Assembly: GCF_918797505.1 (NCBI RefSeq)
Contig: NC_092795.1
Location: 3,877,434 to 3,941,433 of the forward strand
Reading direction: 5' to 3'
From: Bemisia tabaci
Taxonomy: Eukaryota; Arthropoda; Insecta; Hemiptera; Aleyrodidae
DNA: 64,000 bases
Part shown: positions 35,195-47,233 of the stretch, piece after piece
Layout of the letters: every line of letters starts with the position of its first letter
Numbering within the stretch: the first letter of the stretch is position 1
Position numbers and translations under genes: made by a program
Notes under the pieces: generated by a model
Seen by the model: only the letters and a program-made list of their open reading frames with translations
The model's database searches: none
What the model was told of the DNA's origin: nothing

Positions 35195-36210
35195 GATGAC
35201 TGACCGTGAGTATTCTTCTCGAGTATTAACTTCTATTTATATTGCTTAAAAGCTATAGAGAATTCACAAGAAGTATGTTTTTCATTCAAGGATATCCTTC
35301 ATTTATTCGAATTTGCAAAAAAACGAGGGGTGTTTCTCACAGGAAGTTGATAAGTTAAACCATTCTTGTCACCTAGTCTATCTATTATGATATTGTCAGA
35401 TAAAACTCAGCTATTTTTTTAATAATTTATTCTTAATTGTTTGCCTTTCCGCTCAAAATGAAGTACAAAACATGCAGAATCAGTGATGTGCTTGTCTACT
35501 CGGGAGATGTCCACGTTTGACTTTAAAGTCTGGTATTCTACTTCAAAGCGTAAACATGACTTACAAAATATTGGTCAGTACCATTAAAACTGAGAGATTT
35601 TATAATATTACAATTTGAATAATTTGCAATCATTATTTTCTAATTTTCTTAATTTTAACAGAGTCATAATATGTAAATATTTTCTTGCATCATGGGATTA
35701 ATCTAGATAAAATTTGGAGTAACTTTTGATACAAATTGTAACTTTTAAGCTTTGAAAACAGAAAATGGAAGGAGTGAAGGGGGAAAAAGCGTTGTATTAC
35801 AATTTTTTAATGCTTAAACTCAAAAAATTTTCCCTTCTCTGAATGATGCTTCATCAATCTTGCACTTTTAAATCTAAATTTGTATAGGTTCCAGAGGCAG
35901 GCTGGATATTGTTGGTCAAGTTTAAATCAGTTAAAAGAGACTGGAACCCTGCATACAAAAATATAGGGAACAGTATCTTGGCATTACATCTTATTGGTTA
36001 TAAAACTAAGAAATAAACTGTTATATTTACACGCAAATATAATGGTTTGACGATATAGACTAAGATAAAAAATAATTTTAGACCCCACAAATGTAAATGA
36101 AAAAAGGTCTCCAAATTCGATGATGACCAAGATCTCCTTACTGCATTATTTTTCCACCGTAATCACACTTAACACAATAAGCCTTGTATGGTAATGAATC
36201 AGTTTCGCTG
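35195..36210. other. No supported gene
   Basis: AT-rich, no frame with domain evidence and no repeat structure noticed. Confidence 0.35.
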
Positions 36211-36620
36211 ATCACAGAGTCGTGTTTTGATGCTTAGTTCTTGTAGGTTAGCTGAAAATGAGAAGATCCGCCCAAACACCAAATTTCTACCTTCAATATT
36301 AACAGAGATATCGCTCTTTGAAAAATTTGGTTTATGATGTGGTAGACATCCGCAACATTAGTGATACCCTTGGTTACTTCTACCTTGCTTTCACCAATCG
36401 GTGAGCTACACATTTGCCGTGGTATTCAACTTGAAACTTTGATGAAAGCAAGGTGGAAGAAATTAAAGGTGTCACTGCCGTGGTGGCTGATTTCATAGAC
36501 TAAATTTTTCAAAGCGCCATATCTTGGTTAGTACTGAATGTAGAAATTTGGTGTTTACACTCATCTTATTATTTTCAGCTAATCTACAAAGATCAAGCAT
36601 CAAAACACGATTCTGATTTC
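36211..36620. mobile_element. Foldback element, about 410 bp
   Basis: gagtcgtgttttgatgctta pairs with gatcaagcatcaaaacacga. Further in, gctgaaaatgagaag / attattttcagc and caccaaatttctacctt / gtagaaatttggtg also pair. Confidence 0.75.
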
Positions 36621-36627
36621 TGGCACA

Positions 36628-37245
36628 ATGGGCCTGTTGCAAACTTTTGCTAGGGCAAAAATAAGAGTTGTCGCTTATAGATAATGCCTCAAAAATCACG
36701 ATGAGTGCATTGGCAAAGTCTGAAATGCACTTATAACTTCACAATCTGCGTAAGAAATTTGCGGTTTTTTGAGCTTCCCGCTTCAAAAACGATACTACAG
36801 CACAGGTGAACATTTTGTTAGAGGAGTCGCTCCATCGTCCGCAATATTCATCATGGCCGACGCTTGCGCAGTTCCGCGCGTAATTCAAGGAGAGTTCAAG
36901 GTCAATCAAGGCTGGCGAGGAAAATATGAACGTAAAAACACGCCAATTGTTATCTGGTGTAATCCTGTTCAGATGTTATCTCGTCCTATCACACGTATTT
37001 TGGCGAATTGGCGTCGGCCATGATGAATATTGCCGACAATGGAAAGACTCCTCTAATAAAATGTTCACCTGTGCCGTAGTATCGTTTTTGAAGCAGGAAG
37101 CTTAAAAAACCGCAAATTTCTTACGCTGATTCTGAAGTTATGCGTGCATTTCAGACTTTGCCGATGCGCTTATTGTGATTTTTGAGGCATTATCTTTAAG
37201 GAACGTCTCTTAGTTTTGCCCTAGCAAAAGTTTGCAACAGGCCCA
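36628..37245. mobile_element. Long-hairpin element family G, copy 1
   Basis: atgggcctgttgcaaacttt and aaagtttgcaacaggcccat are exact complements. Arms of roughly 270 bp continue through aatgcctcaaaaatcacga, cttcccgcttcaaaaacgat and acaggtgaacatttt. The 84-codon frame in the centre is a by-product. Confidence 0.88.
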
Positions 37246-37654
37246 TTGACCCATTGAAATGCTCACACTAGAACTTTCAGGTTTCTACCACAAAAAGCTT
37301 TCGAGGCTGACTCATAATGCAAGTAAATAAATTCGGTATTTTGAAACAGTCAGTTCACTTAGATACAAAGAATTCCTTGAATGGAACCAATGGTCAGTAA
37401 AGAAAACAAGGACTCATTGAGAATATGATGGGAATGTAAATTTTTAGAAAATCTATTTCAAATCAATCAGTTTTTTACTTAAAGTTTTGGCATCAAAACC
37501 GCTGACGAGGAATTCTCTTACATTAAACTGAAAATATAAGGCTTAAGATAGCCCATTACTACTAAAGTTTCAAGGATCAAAAGCCATCGGAGAACGAGCT
37601 TATGTAATACTAACGGTGGTGCAGTCAAATCGTCAGTTCTGAGCATGGTGGGGG

Positions 37655-37739
37655 CTAATAACGGTTGTACGAACGGCTGCTTCCGCCCCAGCTTCTTGAG
37701 GAGGAGGAACCCCCCCAGTTGCTCCTTCGCGAAGGTGAC
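37655..37739 (-). CDS. SR splicing factor, terminal coding exon
   Basis: After acceptor ttgttcag the first base completes an Arg codon. The frame then reads SPSRRSNWGGSSSSRSWG and ends SYNRY with a TAG stop. The Ser/Arg/Gly composition and the matching phase are why I join it to exon 3 across 6.6 kb. A longer open frame on the same strand here is a shadow in the wrong phase. Confidence 0.82.
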
Positions 37740-40700
37740 CTGAACAAAGGAACAAAAACATATGTTACACAAAAAAGATGCTGAGAAAATCTAGGAGAAT
37801 ACAAAGGTCAGAGAAAATTAAATTTCTTTGGAAATGGAAGGCAGGTGTATTCTAGACGAGCTTTTGGATGCAGATGTGACTGGAAGAATGAATCTGAATT
37901 TCTACTTGAATGACCGAGGAAACCAATGATTGATTAGGAAACATTGAATACTGAATTTGAATGGTTGCAGAACCTGGGCCTTAAAATGAAGGTGAACACA
38001 CAATACACAGATCCAATTTCACGCATTTACACAACAGAGGTGCGTCCCTGCTGTAAAATTTCTTATGCGATCACTTTATTTACTTAAACACATCGAATCC
38101 TTCTCAATTTTGAAGAACGGAAACATTTCTTGCAAAATTTAAAGTGTATGTAGCATCCACTGAGCAAAGACTTCACGTTCTGACACAACTTTGACACCCT
38201 TGTGGGCGTGAGAACAGTAACCTTCAGAAAGTTATAAAAAAGACCCCTCTGGGAAAATTCAGAACGTTTGATTTTTACACAATTCTATTTTTGGTCTTCT
38301 TTTCAGTGATGACTTGACCTTTGTAGGAAAAATTAACCTGAAGAACAAAAAACCACTTAATTGGCCCAAAGATTAGAACACAGGTTTCCCTGTGTGTTAT
38401 TGTTGGATGAGCTGTATAGCAGCCATTTAAATTTGATGAGCCTCAAGCAAGGTCCAATGATAGCCAACATTTTTCAGGACGGACATCTTGAGACAGAGGG
38501 TGGATAAAGTCTCATAAAAGCATCTTATCTGAAGTTTCCACCGAAATGTATGCTCCTTTCCTGAGGGATCGATAGCTTTCTTAGAGGGCTGAATGGAAAC
38601 AGGAGGGTAACAGGGGCTATTTCATAGCGTTTTCTAAAAGGGAAATTGTCATGTTTAATCAGGGGAATTCCAGATTTTCTCTAAGTGGCCTCTCCATCAA
38701 GATCAGTAAGAGGAGAAATTTGAACTCCTCCTCATAAAACTAATTCAATGGGACTGATGCCTGCTTATTGAATTCAACCATTATGGAATTGATAAGAGAA
38801 ATCAATTCGGTCTTGATGCACATCTTGGTGACAAACACTTCACTTTTGTTTTAAAACAAAAAATAAGGAGAGCGACGAAGTTAAATGCGAGAACGGAGCT
38901 GCAGAATTGATAGAGGGTAAAAATGTTCTTGGCCGTTTTTAAGCTTTAGAGAGAGTGAAACAAGTACAAGAAGTCACACATGTTGATTTTTTAGTATGAT
39001 GCTGCGAAAATCTTTAACTTTTTTTTTTTTTATATTTTTTGGGGGCCAATGCGCTCACTAATAAAATTGCGGCTCAATTCTAATTAAAATTTTTAGAGGA
39101 TGGGTATGAAATGAGAAAGGAACCTGCAAACAAATGTTGAGCCACAACGCTTCATGATTTCTATCTGAAAAATAAGAATGCATAGAGATTTTGTGATGTT
39201 TCTACTGCAATACGTATTACTCCCTTTAGGCGTCGTCTTGCTTCAATGAATGGAAGTTCTGCAAGATATATGGACACAAGCAGAACTTAGAAACTTTAAG
39301 AAAAGCTAAAAACCCGAAACATTTCTACCTGCTTTTAAATTAAGCAAAAAACAAATTGCTAGTGTAACAGCATGCATAAAGAGGTACGACCATTGCAATG
39401 AAATAAAAATTGACTGATGGACAAACAAAGGGAAAAGGCGGGCGTAAAAATGCCTCTGATGATACAAGAGACAAAATCACAAAAGAAATGAGTTTAGGAG
39501 ACAGTAACATGGTGGTGTAAGAAACTGAAGGCCTGGGGCGAAATAGTAAAATTATCTACTGGAAAGTTTATGGTAAATTTAACGGAAGAAATTAGAGCAA
39601 GTGCTGACTGTTCAGACATTTAGCCAAGAAAAAGGTCCTCCTTCCTTTTTCTTTGCAGGATGATAGACAAGAGTTGAAATGATTAAAAGGCTATGCTAGA
39701 CATAAAGAAAAGAAATATTATGAAAAATGGGAAAGGAGAAAAGACACTTGCTTCAATATTAAACTGCTAGAGGGAGAAAATTAAAATACATTGATGAATA
39801 TTAAATTAGTACAAAATAGATCACCAGACAAGGTGCGAATTTAAGCATTCTGATACATGTTTCCTCTTCAAAATTACATTTAGAATACAATCAGCTCAAC
39901 AAAAATTACTGATAAAATCAACTCCTCACCTAATTGATGATTTCACTTAACACTCATTTTGAAAAATTTTAATTTCCTGCTCCCAAGAAAAACCTTCATC
40001 TACAGGAATCAAATCGCAAACTACGATAGTTTTGGCAGGCTTTTTAATCGAGGAGAGTTTCTCCTCTGCCTTGCGATGTTCAAAGAGTAAATAACGTGCA
40101 ACAACTGAGCTGAAGTACAAATGATTGGGGTTACCATATTTTCATACTGCAATGAATGATACGGTAACGATTGGTGAGTGATTTAACTCTGATAGTTCAT
40201 GGTACTGAGGAGTTAATTTCAATAATGGGCCTGTGGCAAACTTTTGCTACAGCAAAAATAAGAGTTGTTCCTTAAAAATAATGTCCCAAAAATCACGACA
40301 GGCACATTGGCAAAATCTGAAATGCACTCCTAACTTCACAATTTGCGTAAGAAATTTGCGTTTTTCTAAGCTTCCCGCTTCAAAAAGGATACTACAGCAC
40401 AGGTGAACATTCTCTATAGAGGAGTCTTTCCATTCAATCCCTGCTCAACAAGGCCGACACTTCCGCGCGCAAGTTGAGGAGAGCACAAGGTCAATCAAGG
40501 CGGATATCTATCAAGGCAAGAAAAATGTGAATGTAAACACATCGATTGTTATCAGGTGGTTAGAATCATTGTTCCGTCACATGTGTTTTGGCGGATTGGC
40601 ATCGGCTATGTTGAATATTGCGCAGTATACTTGTGAGCAGGGGTTGGATGGAATGACTCCTGTAAAAATGATCATCTGTGCCATGGTATCGTTTTTGAAG

Positions 40701-43700
40701 CGGGAAGTTCGAAAAAACGCAAATTTCTTACGCAAATTGAGAAATAAGGGTGCATTTCAGACTCTGCCAATGCACTCATCGTGATTTTTGAGACACTTTT
40801 TATGAGTTACAACTCCAATTTTTGCTCTCGCAAAAGTTTGCAACAGGCCCATGTTTGCTGCACAAATTGTATCATACATGAAGTTTTGATAAGGAGACAT
40901 ATTTATATCAATCCTTTTGGCATCTCGTCTTGTGATCCATTGGGCCTGGTTTAAAAAAAAAGAAAAAAAAGTTGCTTTATGGAGAGAATTAGTCTGTATT
41001 GAAAATGTAGCTCATAGTGTTAAAGTTCTCGTTTCTTCTTCATTGTTTGATTTTAACTACAAATAAACAAAGAAATTCTAAAAAGGGAAGGAAAAAAGCT
41101 GCTAAATGTTGAAAACTCATAGAATACAAATTTTGCTTTGACATTATATAGGAAAACCTTTCTTGAGACCTATTTTAGTGTGATCAAATTTAAATTGACT
41201 AAAAGTTATAGAGTAAATGAAACCTAACCACAGACAGAAGAAGTGAGAAAAAATCTTTAGCTTCAGCTCTTAACCTCTTCAATACTGGGTTCACCTTTGT
41301 CTCGCTCATTAGGGTGTACAAGGTTAGGAGAAAAGAGCCAAGTGGCTCTTTAGTGGAAAGGAGATTGTCGGAAGAGGTTGGCGTCCTTCTCTGATGTAGG
41401 AACATGCCCACACTCAGTTGTCAATACGCTAAGTTTTCAAGTTCCTATCCACACGAATAGGTAGCATGAATTACAAGACTGATTCCATCAAAATAAAGGA
41501 ATTTGGAGCAAAGAACCTGTTCTGCAGCCCAAAAAAAAATGTATACAGACATCTCTCGATGTACCCAAGCGCTACATATATTCATACATGGTATTGAAAA
41601 GGCTAATACATAAAGTTTCCATTCTCCCTTCATCTGAGTTATTACTTTCTCGCTCCCCTAGGTTTTTAAAGATAGGCTTATTAATAGCAGCAACAAGAAA
41701 AGCAACTTTTTGAATGAAGATTGAAAAAAATACTATATAATGTTGTTCTAAGGCCAATTTTAATAATTCCAGGGGTTGATAATCTTAGGGTGTAAAAGCT
41801 TGTTATGATCCACTTTCTAGGATTTCATCTTTCTCGAAAAAAAAATCAACAAAGCATGCTAAATTAGAGCCTAGCTCTTCACAATACTTTTTAAGATTAC
41901 ATAAATATTAGACCAGAACGCTGCTTCAAAGATTGCATAGAAAAAACGAACAAAAAACATTTGCAAACTTACACAAGCTATTTGAAAGGTAATGCACTGA
42001 TCGCAGTTTTGAGACATCAAAAAAATAAAATAAGAAAAAAATAAAAAAAAAAAAAACCATGACAAGAGGTTATAACAGGATATAGGAAGTTTTCAGTCCC
42101 ATGTTCGTAACCCCTATGTCCTCAACATTTTTTAAGTGATGTTTCTACCTATTTTTTCTTCTTCTCTTATATTTTCCCCTAAGATTTGAGTTTACTGCAT
42201 CTGGTGGGATTGCATATTATCCAGGCTGTTGTAAGAAACACTTGTAGCATGAAATGAACAATTTTGGAACTTCCCAAATTAGAGGAATTTCCATGCTTTT
42301 TCAGTGCATGTGGACAACTCTCAAAAAATCTCTATTATTTCTGGACTTTCCTAATTTTTCAGACAAGTAGACGGCCTGTTTTATGTTCTCTCATAACTGA
42401 GGTCGTAGTATTGTTTCGAGGCAATTTATGTATTAGCGGTTTTCTTTGGCGTTCTGTTCCACACAGACTATAAACCACTAAAAATAAAATTTGCAAAAGT
42501 TGCATGCACATTGAACATAAGGAATAAATCATGGGACAAAATAGTACAGCATCAACCATTATGAACAGAATGAAAATAGCAGTCAGTGAAAATAACGATG
42601 TACATTATGAAGAGGTAGTAAAATTAAAAATCCAAAAATACGGATACGTACTAAGATTGGGTGCCACAAAAACGCGTCATTAAAACACTAAACAATTTAT
42701 CTGCTCCAACGATCGTGAACGAGGCGATATCATCAACCAACCAAGCATCAATAACATCATCAATCATCAATTTAAAAACCGGAGTCCCAGCGTTGACACC
42801 ATTACCACATCATCAAATACCATCGTCCATCAGACAATCAATGTCATCAAAGGGCAAACGCAAACAATGCCCGCCAGCCAAAATTACCACGAATCAACAA
42901 TTACACTCATCCTGGAGTAAATAATTTATCACATGATATCAACAATAGGAAAGAAATGTCAATAGAGCAAGTTCCTGGAAGAATTATCATGAGTTGACAA
43001 AAAATTGCCAATTTTAGAAAAAATAACAGATAAGAGAGAAAGTCCTGCCAGCATTTTAACTTCTCCACTACCTAGTTCATGTTTTGCTTCCATAATGTAT
43101 GAATATATTTGAGAGAATTTTCAATGATAATTTTGAAAGAGATCTTAAAGGAAGTATGTAGGCAGGTTTGATTTTGGCTGGAAAGACTGTAATGGACTTG
43201 ACATGGTTGAGGAATTTATGCACTTCACTTAACTGTTAATTCAAACTGAGAATTTAAGGAATGCACATGTTTTACATGAGATGAGGATATTATTCAAACA
43301 AATAGCAGTTCCCATAGCTTCTTGAAATTCACGGGCTATTCTCAGGAGTTTAGGATGGCCTATACAAATTTTAATTTAATTTTTAAAAAAAAGGACATGA
43401 AGAGCATGAGACTGGTTTTGAGATATTAAAATTGCTTAAGAAGAGCTATTCCTGCTGTGTTTTTTTTTTTTTTTTTATATATAAAAAAGAGGTACTTCAG
43501 CACTGCTGAAAATGAAAAGAAATAACAAAAATGATAAGCAATAAAGGCACTTAAATGACGAACTTGACTCTTTGACTTAGCATCAGAAATTGAATCCTAA
43601 GTTCATTTACAGAAAAAAAAAAAAAAAAAAAAAAGTTTTTTGGTTTTCTTTCCCCTTCTTAGAACATACTAGATCACCAAAAGAAACACTGATTATTGTA

Positions 43701-46700
43701 GGTGAATCATGAGCTCTTTACTCCACAAAAAATAGTCTGAAATAAAAAGGACTCTCTGAAGAGGATTTTTTTTCAAGGAAGTGCTTTGAGCTACAAAACC
43801 AAACTTGAGAATGTTCAAGCCAAGAAAATGGAATTGCTATTTCAAGTTATATCAGAACAAAGTGAGGAACACTGACACTTTGTGAAAATAAGCAATATTC
43901 ATTTCAATGGAACCAACGGTACTGCAGGATGTGACCTGTGACCTGATTTAAAATTTAAAGCAGTCATTCAGGAGTGTTCGGTTCATAGTTTTGCGTTGAG
44001 TGAATGAATTGTAACAAAAAACAAAAGATGAATACAAGATATAAATGAGAGAGTAGGTTTGTGGACTCTCAACAGAAGATGTAGTTCCTGATTCATCACA
44101 AAAATTAGTTTTCTCTTGTTCGTATGCTTATAGAGTAATTGGAAGCTATAAATAATTGACGGAACGGTCTGAATTTTTGCATATTTTAAACATTTGATCA
44201 ATTAATCATCGAAGTGACCAACAAATCAAACCTCAAAGATTATGAACAGTGCTTAGTTTCATCTGTACCCTTCACACTTATTTTAATCCATTTTGGAATA
44301 TTAGTCCCATTAGAGGACAAAATTTATTGATAAAGAATGGAATATACTGTGTACAAACCTTGAATTGGGGCGTTTGTATCCGTAAGTAGAATTACCACAG
44401 TCTCGGGAAAAGTGACCAGGCTTATTGCAAAGGTAACAACGCTGATCGTCTCTGGGTGTTCGATTTCGCTTGTAAAATGAATTCACACGAGGCTTGGCAT
44501 ACGTTACACGGATGTACTTTCCATGAAGTTTGCTATGGGTGATAAATGATTTGAAATGTTAAACAAACTTGACAATGGAAAGAACCAAGGAGAGAAAAAA
44601 GGGGCAAAAACATGTGGGTTATGAATTTTGAGTGTTCAGAGAAAAAGACCAATAAATCTTTGGCCAAAGTGCAAGACCATGTACCTCTGCTTGCGACGTA
44701 ACAGACAGCCTGTCAAGCTTTATTCTTTCTTTGGGAAACTAATCAACATATTTTCTTTAAAACTTCCTTGATTTTCCTTCTCTCTTAGCAAACTATTCTG
44801 TATACATTTCAAGACATAAAATGGGCTAGTTTCTCCTCAAAAGAATAAAATAAAAGTGGAAATTTTAAGACACTGCGAGTAAGATACATGATTTCGCACT
44901 CTGGCCATTGAAATGTGACTGCTGAGAAAAGTATAAACTTTCTATGATTTTTAAGCTTCACAGTGTTCTTTGTAAAAGCTACATTCACATGAGTTGGACA
45001 AAAACACATTCAACTGTAGTTGAATGAATAAAATTGGTGCATTATTGATTTTGATGATTTGCTTATGCATACTTCTCTATCAAACCATGCAGAATACTCA
45101 TCATAACATCATCAAAATAATGTCTGAAGTCCCTCCTTCTAACATTCGACCACGGATTGAACGAATATTGAGTTATATAATGAACGCAACTAATGATTAG
45201 ACACAGAATTCCTTGGCAAAAGGTCATTCTTACGCTTAGGATTGGACTATATTTAGCAATGAGGAACTACTAGTTTTGGCTCATACATGGAAGCACATAT
45301 CTGCATGAGGAGGCTAAGGGAGCATACGTCATTTTCAGAATGAATCGGAAACAGTAGTTCCTAATTTCAAAATGTAGTCCAATCATTGCCACTGTCAAAA
45401 TTGAGGTTGAGTTTTTTCCCAGTCAAGATCAGTTGAGAGTAAATACTTAGATCGAAATGAAGTTTTCTTTCCCATTTTAAAACCAGGTAAAATGTAAAGA
45501 AACCGTGAAGATGGATAATTGGACAAGGTGTAAATTTAGGCATTTTGATATGGGTCCTCTCATCAAACTTTTAGATGGAACACAATTCGCAGAATGAAAA
45601 TTTCTGAAAATAACTCCTAACCAAAATATCGACGTTTTTCAGTGCCTGAGTACAAACTTCCCTCTCATAGAAAAAACAATAATCTACTCGAGTTAAATTG
45701 CACTGTAAATGTTTATCATCATAGTCTCAGCAGTATGAAAATATAACTACCTTAGTCTCGACGCTTTGGCTCAGCTATTTTACTTTACTTACACTTTGAC
45801 TAACACACTATGAGGAAGGAACACTGTTCGATTGAGAAACCTGCCAAAACCTGTGGAGTGAGCGATTTAATTCAAGTAAACTATCGATTGCCTGTGAGCA
45901 AGAAATTGAAATTTTACAGGACCAATGCTGAATACAAACGTCAATATCTTGATTTGGAATCAATGTCAGTTATTTTCATTGCACGAATTATATTGTACAA
46001 GTAGTTCAAAGAGAGAGCATTTACCAGAATGCTTCAATTTGAACCTTGTTTAGTAGTCCTACATTTTAAAATAAATGAAGTAGCGCTTGAAAATTTCTTC
46101 TTTGTAATACTCTTCGATTTAAGGTTAAAAATTTTTAAAACTAAAAAACTTGACGAAAAATTGTAGTTTTACAGTTGGGCCAGGATTCCCTGCTTTTATG
46201 GAGGATAATACTTTTTGGCTGGATCCAGCTAGAGTCTGGTCAGTTTGATTAATAAAGGGCCAGTAGGTAAAACAAGAGAAAAAGAAAAAAGAGCTTACTA
46301 TCCATCGGCTTCTTCCACTGCTTTATCAGCATCACTTTTGTTTTTGAAGACTACAAAAGCGAAACATGGAACGGCTTTGGACATCCAAACCTCTACTAGT
46401 TTACCATACTTTTCAAAAATGTCTTCCAGCTCATGCTTGCTGGCTCGAGAGCCTAAAAAACAAATAAAATGAAGGTTCTGTTAAGGAATGGAAGCGAGAA
46501 AATGAGTGAATTAACAGGACAATGCATAAGGCTGGTAATTTCTGATTTGAGGAGTGACACTATTACAATATGTTGTTCCTTCCTGGTGATTACTGGTGAT
46601 CCTGATTTGAGATACAGGGTTCTGGACACCTAACTTGAATGATGTGATGAAAAGTTTAACCTAGATGATACGCCTTAACCGGACGTCGTTAACAAATGTA

Positions 46701-47233
46701 CTACATGCAGGGTTGTCTTGGCGTATAGAGAATGAATTTTTCTGACACATTTTAATAAAATTTCTTGACAATTGAAGATATACAAGATGGTTAAAAAGAC
46801 ATAATTTTAAATAGTTTCCATGCATGATGTGTTGCTCGAAATGTAAAACCCATTTTAGAAAGCAAATAAAGGTGACTTAAAAATTTTTTCTCTACACTTT
46901 CATCAGTTTCCCTGACTTTTTCTGCTACTCCCTGACTGTGGCAACCATGGAAAAATGGGAGAGCTAACAACTTTCTGCACTCCTCCACAAACTGAGCTTA
47001 TTCCACAGCAACAGGCTGACGTGGACAATGAAAAGGAGGAAGTGAAAAGTCTTACTCAAGTCTCCAACGTGTAGACGAACTCCATCTTCAGGGGAGTAGC
47101 TGCGACCACGACTCCTGCTGCGGCTACGAGATCTGCTTCGACTGTAGCTTCGGGACTTGCTTCTGCTCCGCGATGCTGACTTTGATTTGCTTCTACTGCG
47201 GCTACGGCTTGAAGAACTGCTGTGTTTCGACAT
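37655..47233 (-). CDS. SR-family splicing factor (RS-RRM-CCHC), four coding exons
   Basis: Probable nuclear pre-mRNA splicing regulator. Four minus-strand exons (47233-47056, 46452-46299, 44532-44359, 37739-37655) join in frame with GT-AG borders and leftover bases 1, 2 and 2, giving 196 residues. Residues 5-48 are an Arg/Ser dipeptide domain. Residues 52-126 form one RRM, with RNP2-like LHVGDL at 54-59 and RNP1-like PCFAFVVF at 88-95. A CCHC zinc knuckle has Cys143, Cys146, His151 and Cys156. The last 27 residues are Ser/Arg/Gly/Trp-rich. The RRM resembles the SRSF3/SRSF7/x16 class, where a zinc knuckle after the RRM is known, but there the RS domain normally follows rather than precedes it. 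A 3' splice site lies 10 nt before the ATG, so a non-coding first exon is expected. Introns are about 0.6, 1.8 and 6.6 kb; the larger two carry transposon copies. An alternative exon inside the long last intron cannot be excluded. No poly(A) signal was assigned. Confidence 0.9.
39820..40942. mobile_element. Foldback family B, copy 4, with nested family G
   Basis: Left tcaccagacaaggtgcgaat and gcattctgatacatg, right tcttgtgatccat. The B text stops after gaggagttaatttcaata and resumes at gtttgctgcacaaattgta. Lies in the last intron of the SR gene. Confidence 0.72.
40224..40852. mobile_element. Long-hairpin element family G, copy 2
   Basis: atgggcctgtggcaaac to gtttgcaacaggcccat, with the same internal order as copy 1 (aaaatcacgac, tcccgcttcaaaaaggatac, acaggtgaacatt). 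Nested in family B. Confidence 0.85.
40943..44358. other. Remainder of the SR gene's last intron
   Basis: No exon with matching phase was found. An 87-codon plus-strand frame at 42661-42924 is Ser/Thr/Pro/Gln-rich and opposite in sense. T and A runs at about 43460-43477 and 43614-43634. Confidence 0.45.
44359..44532 (-). CDS. SR splicing factor, coding exon 3 (RRM end and zinc knuckle)
   Basis: The exon finishes the RRM (KLHGKYIRVTYAKPR) and contains a zinc knuckle C-YL-C-NKPG-H-FSRD-C, the CX2CX4HX4C spacing of retroviral-type knuckles also found in SRSF7-like proteins. The acceptor is ccatag and the donor is gtttgt, a weaker but valid GT site. Two bases (ag) carry over into exon 4. Confidence 0.92.
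44720..44910. mobile_element. MITE family E, copy 5 (decayed, in SR intron)
   Basis: aattttaagacactgcgagt, aagatacatgatttcgcact and ctggccattg match the right end of family E. Confidence 0.5.
45241..45383. mobile_element. 143-bp TIR element, copy 2 (in SR intron)
   Basis: attggactatatttagcaat and gtagtccaat ends with gaggaactac / gtagttcctaatttc. Same length as the copy at 21441-21583. Confidence 0.8.
45511..46064. mobile_element. Foldback family B, copy 5 (in SR intron)
   Basis: ggacaaggtgtaaatttagg to cttcaatttgaaccttgttt. The interior has cacaattcgcagaatgaaaa, ataactcctaaccaaaatat and gacgctttggctcagcta. More diverged than copies 2 and 6. Confidence 0.7.
46299..46452 (-). CDS. SR splicing factor, coding exon 2 (RRM core)
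   Basis: Between acceptor ttttttag and donor gtaagc, this exon encodes SRASKHELEDIFEKYGKL, the RNP1-like PCFAFVVF and the following helix ending EEADG. These are the first helix, RNP1 strand and second helix of an RRM. Two leftover bases join the first base of exon 3 to make a Tyr codon. Confidence 0.92.
47056..47233 (-). CDS. SR splicing factor, coding exon 1
   Basis: The exon encodes residues 1-59: the start Met, the whole N-terminal RS domain and the first RRM strand ending VGDL. The reading starts at the only ATG after a clear acceptor (polypyrimidine then ctccag, ending at 47244). The exon ends in the donor gtaagac, leaving one base that completes a Ser codon with exon 2. The RS domain is encoded by varied Ser and Arg codons, so it is not a simple triplet expansion. 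Confidence 0.9.

Noticed and set aside
36769..37023. 84-codon plus-strand frame
   Set aside because: Lies in the centre of a long hairpin element; the second copy of the element does not keep it intact.
37518..37772. 84-codon minus-strand frame over the SR terminal exon
   Set aside because: Wrong phase; the frame continuing from exon 3 gives the Ser/Arg tail and an earlier stop.
42661..42924. 87-codon plus-strand Ser/Thr/Gln-rich frame
   Set aside because: Antisense inside an SR intron, low complexity, no domain or promoter evidence.
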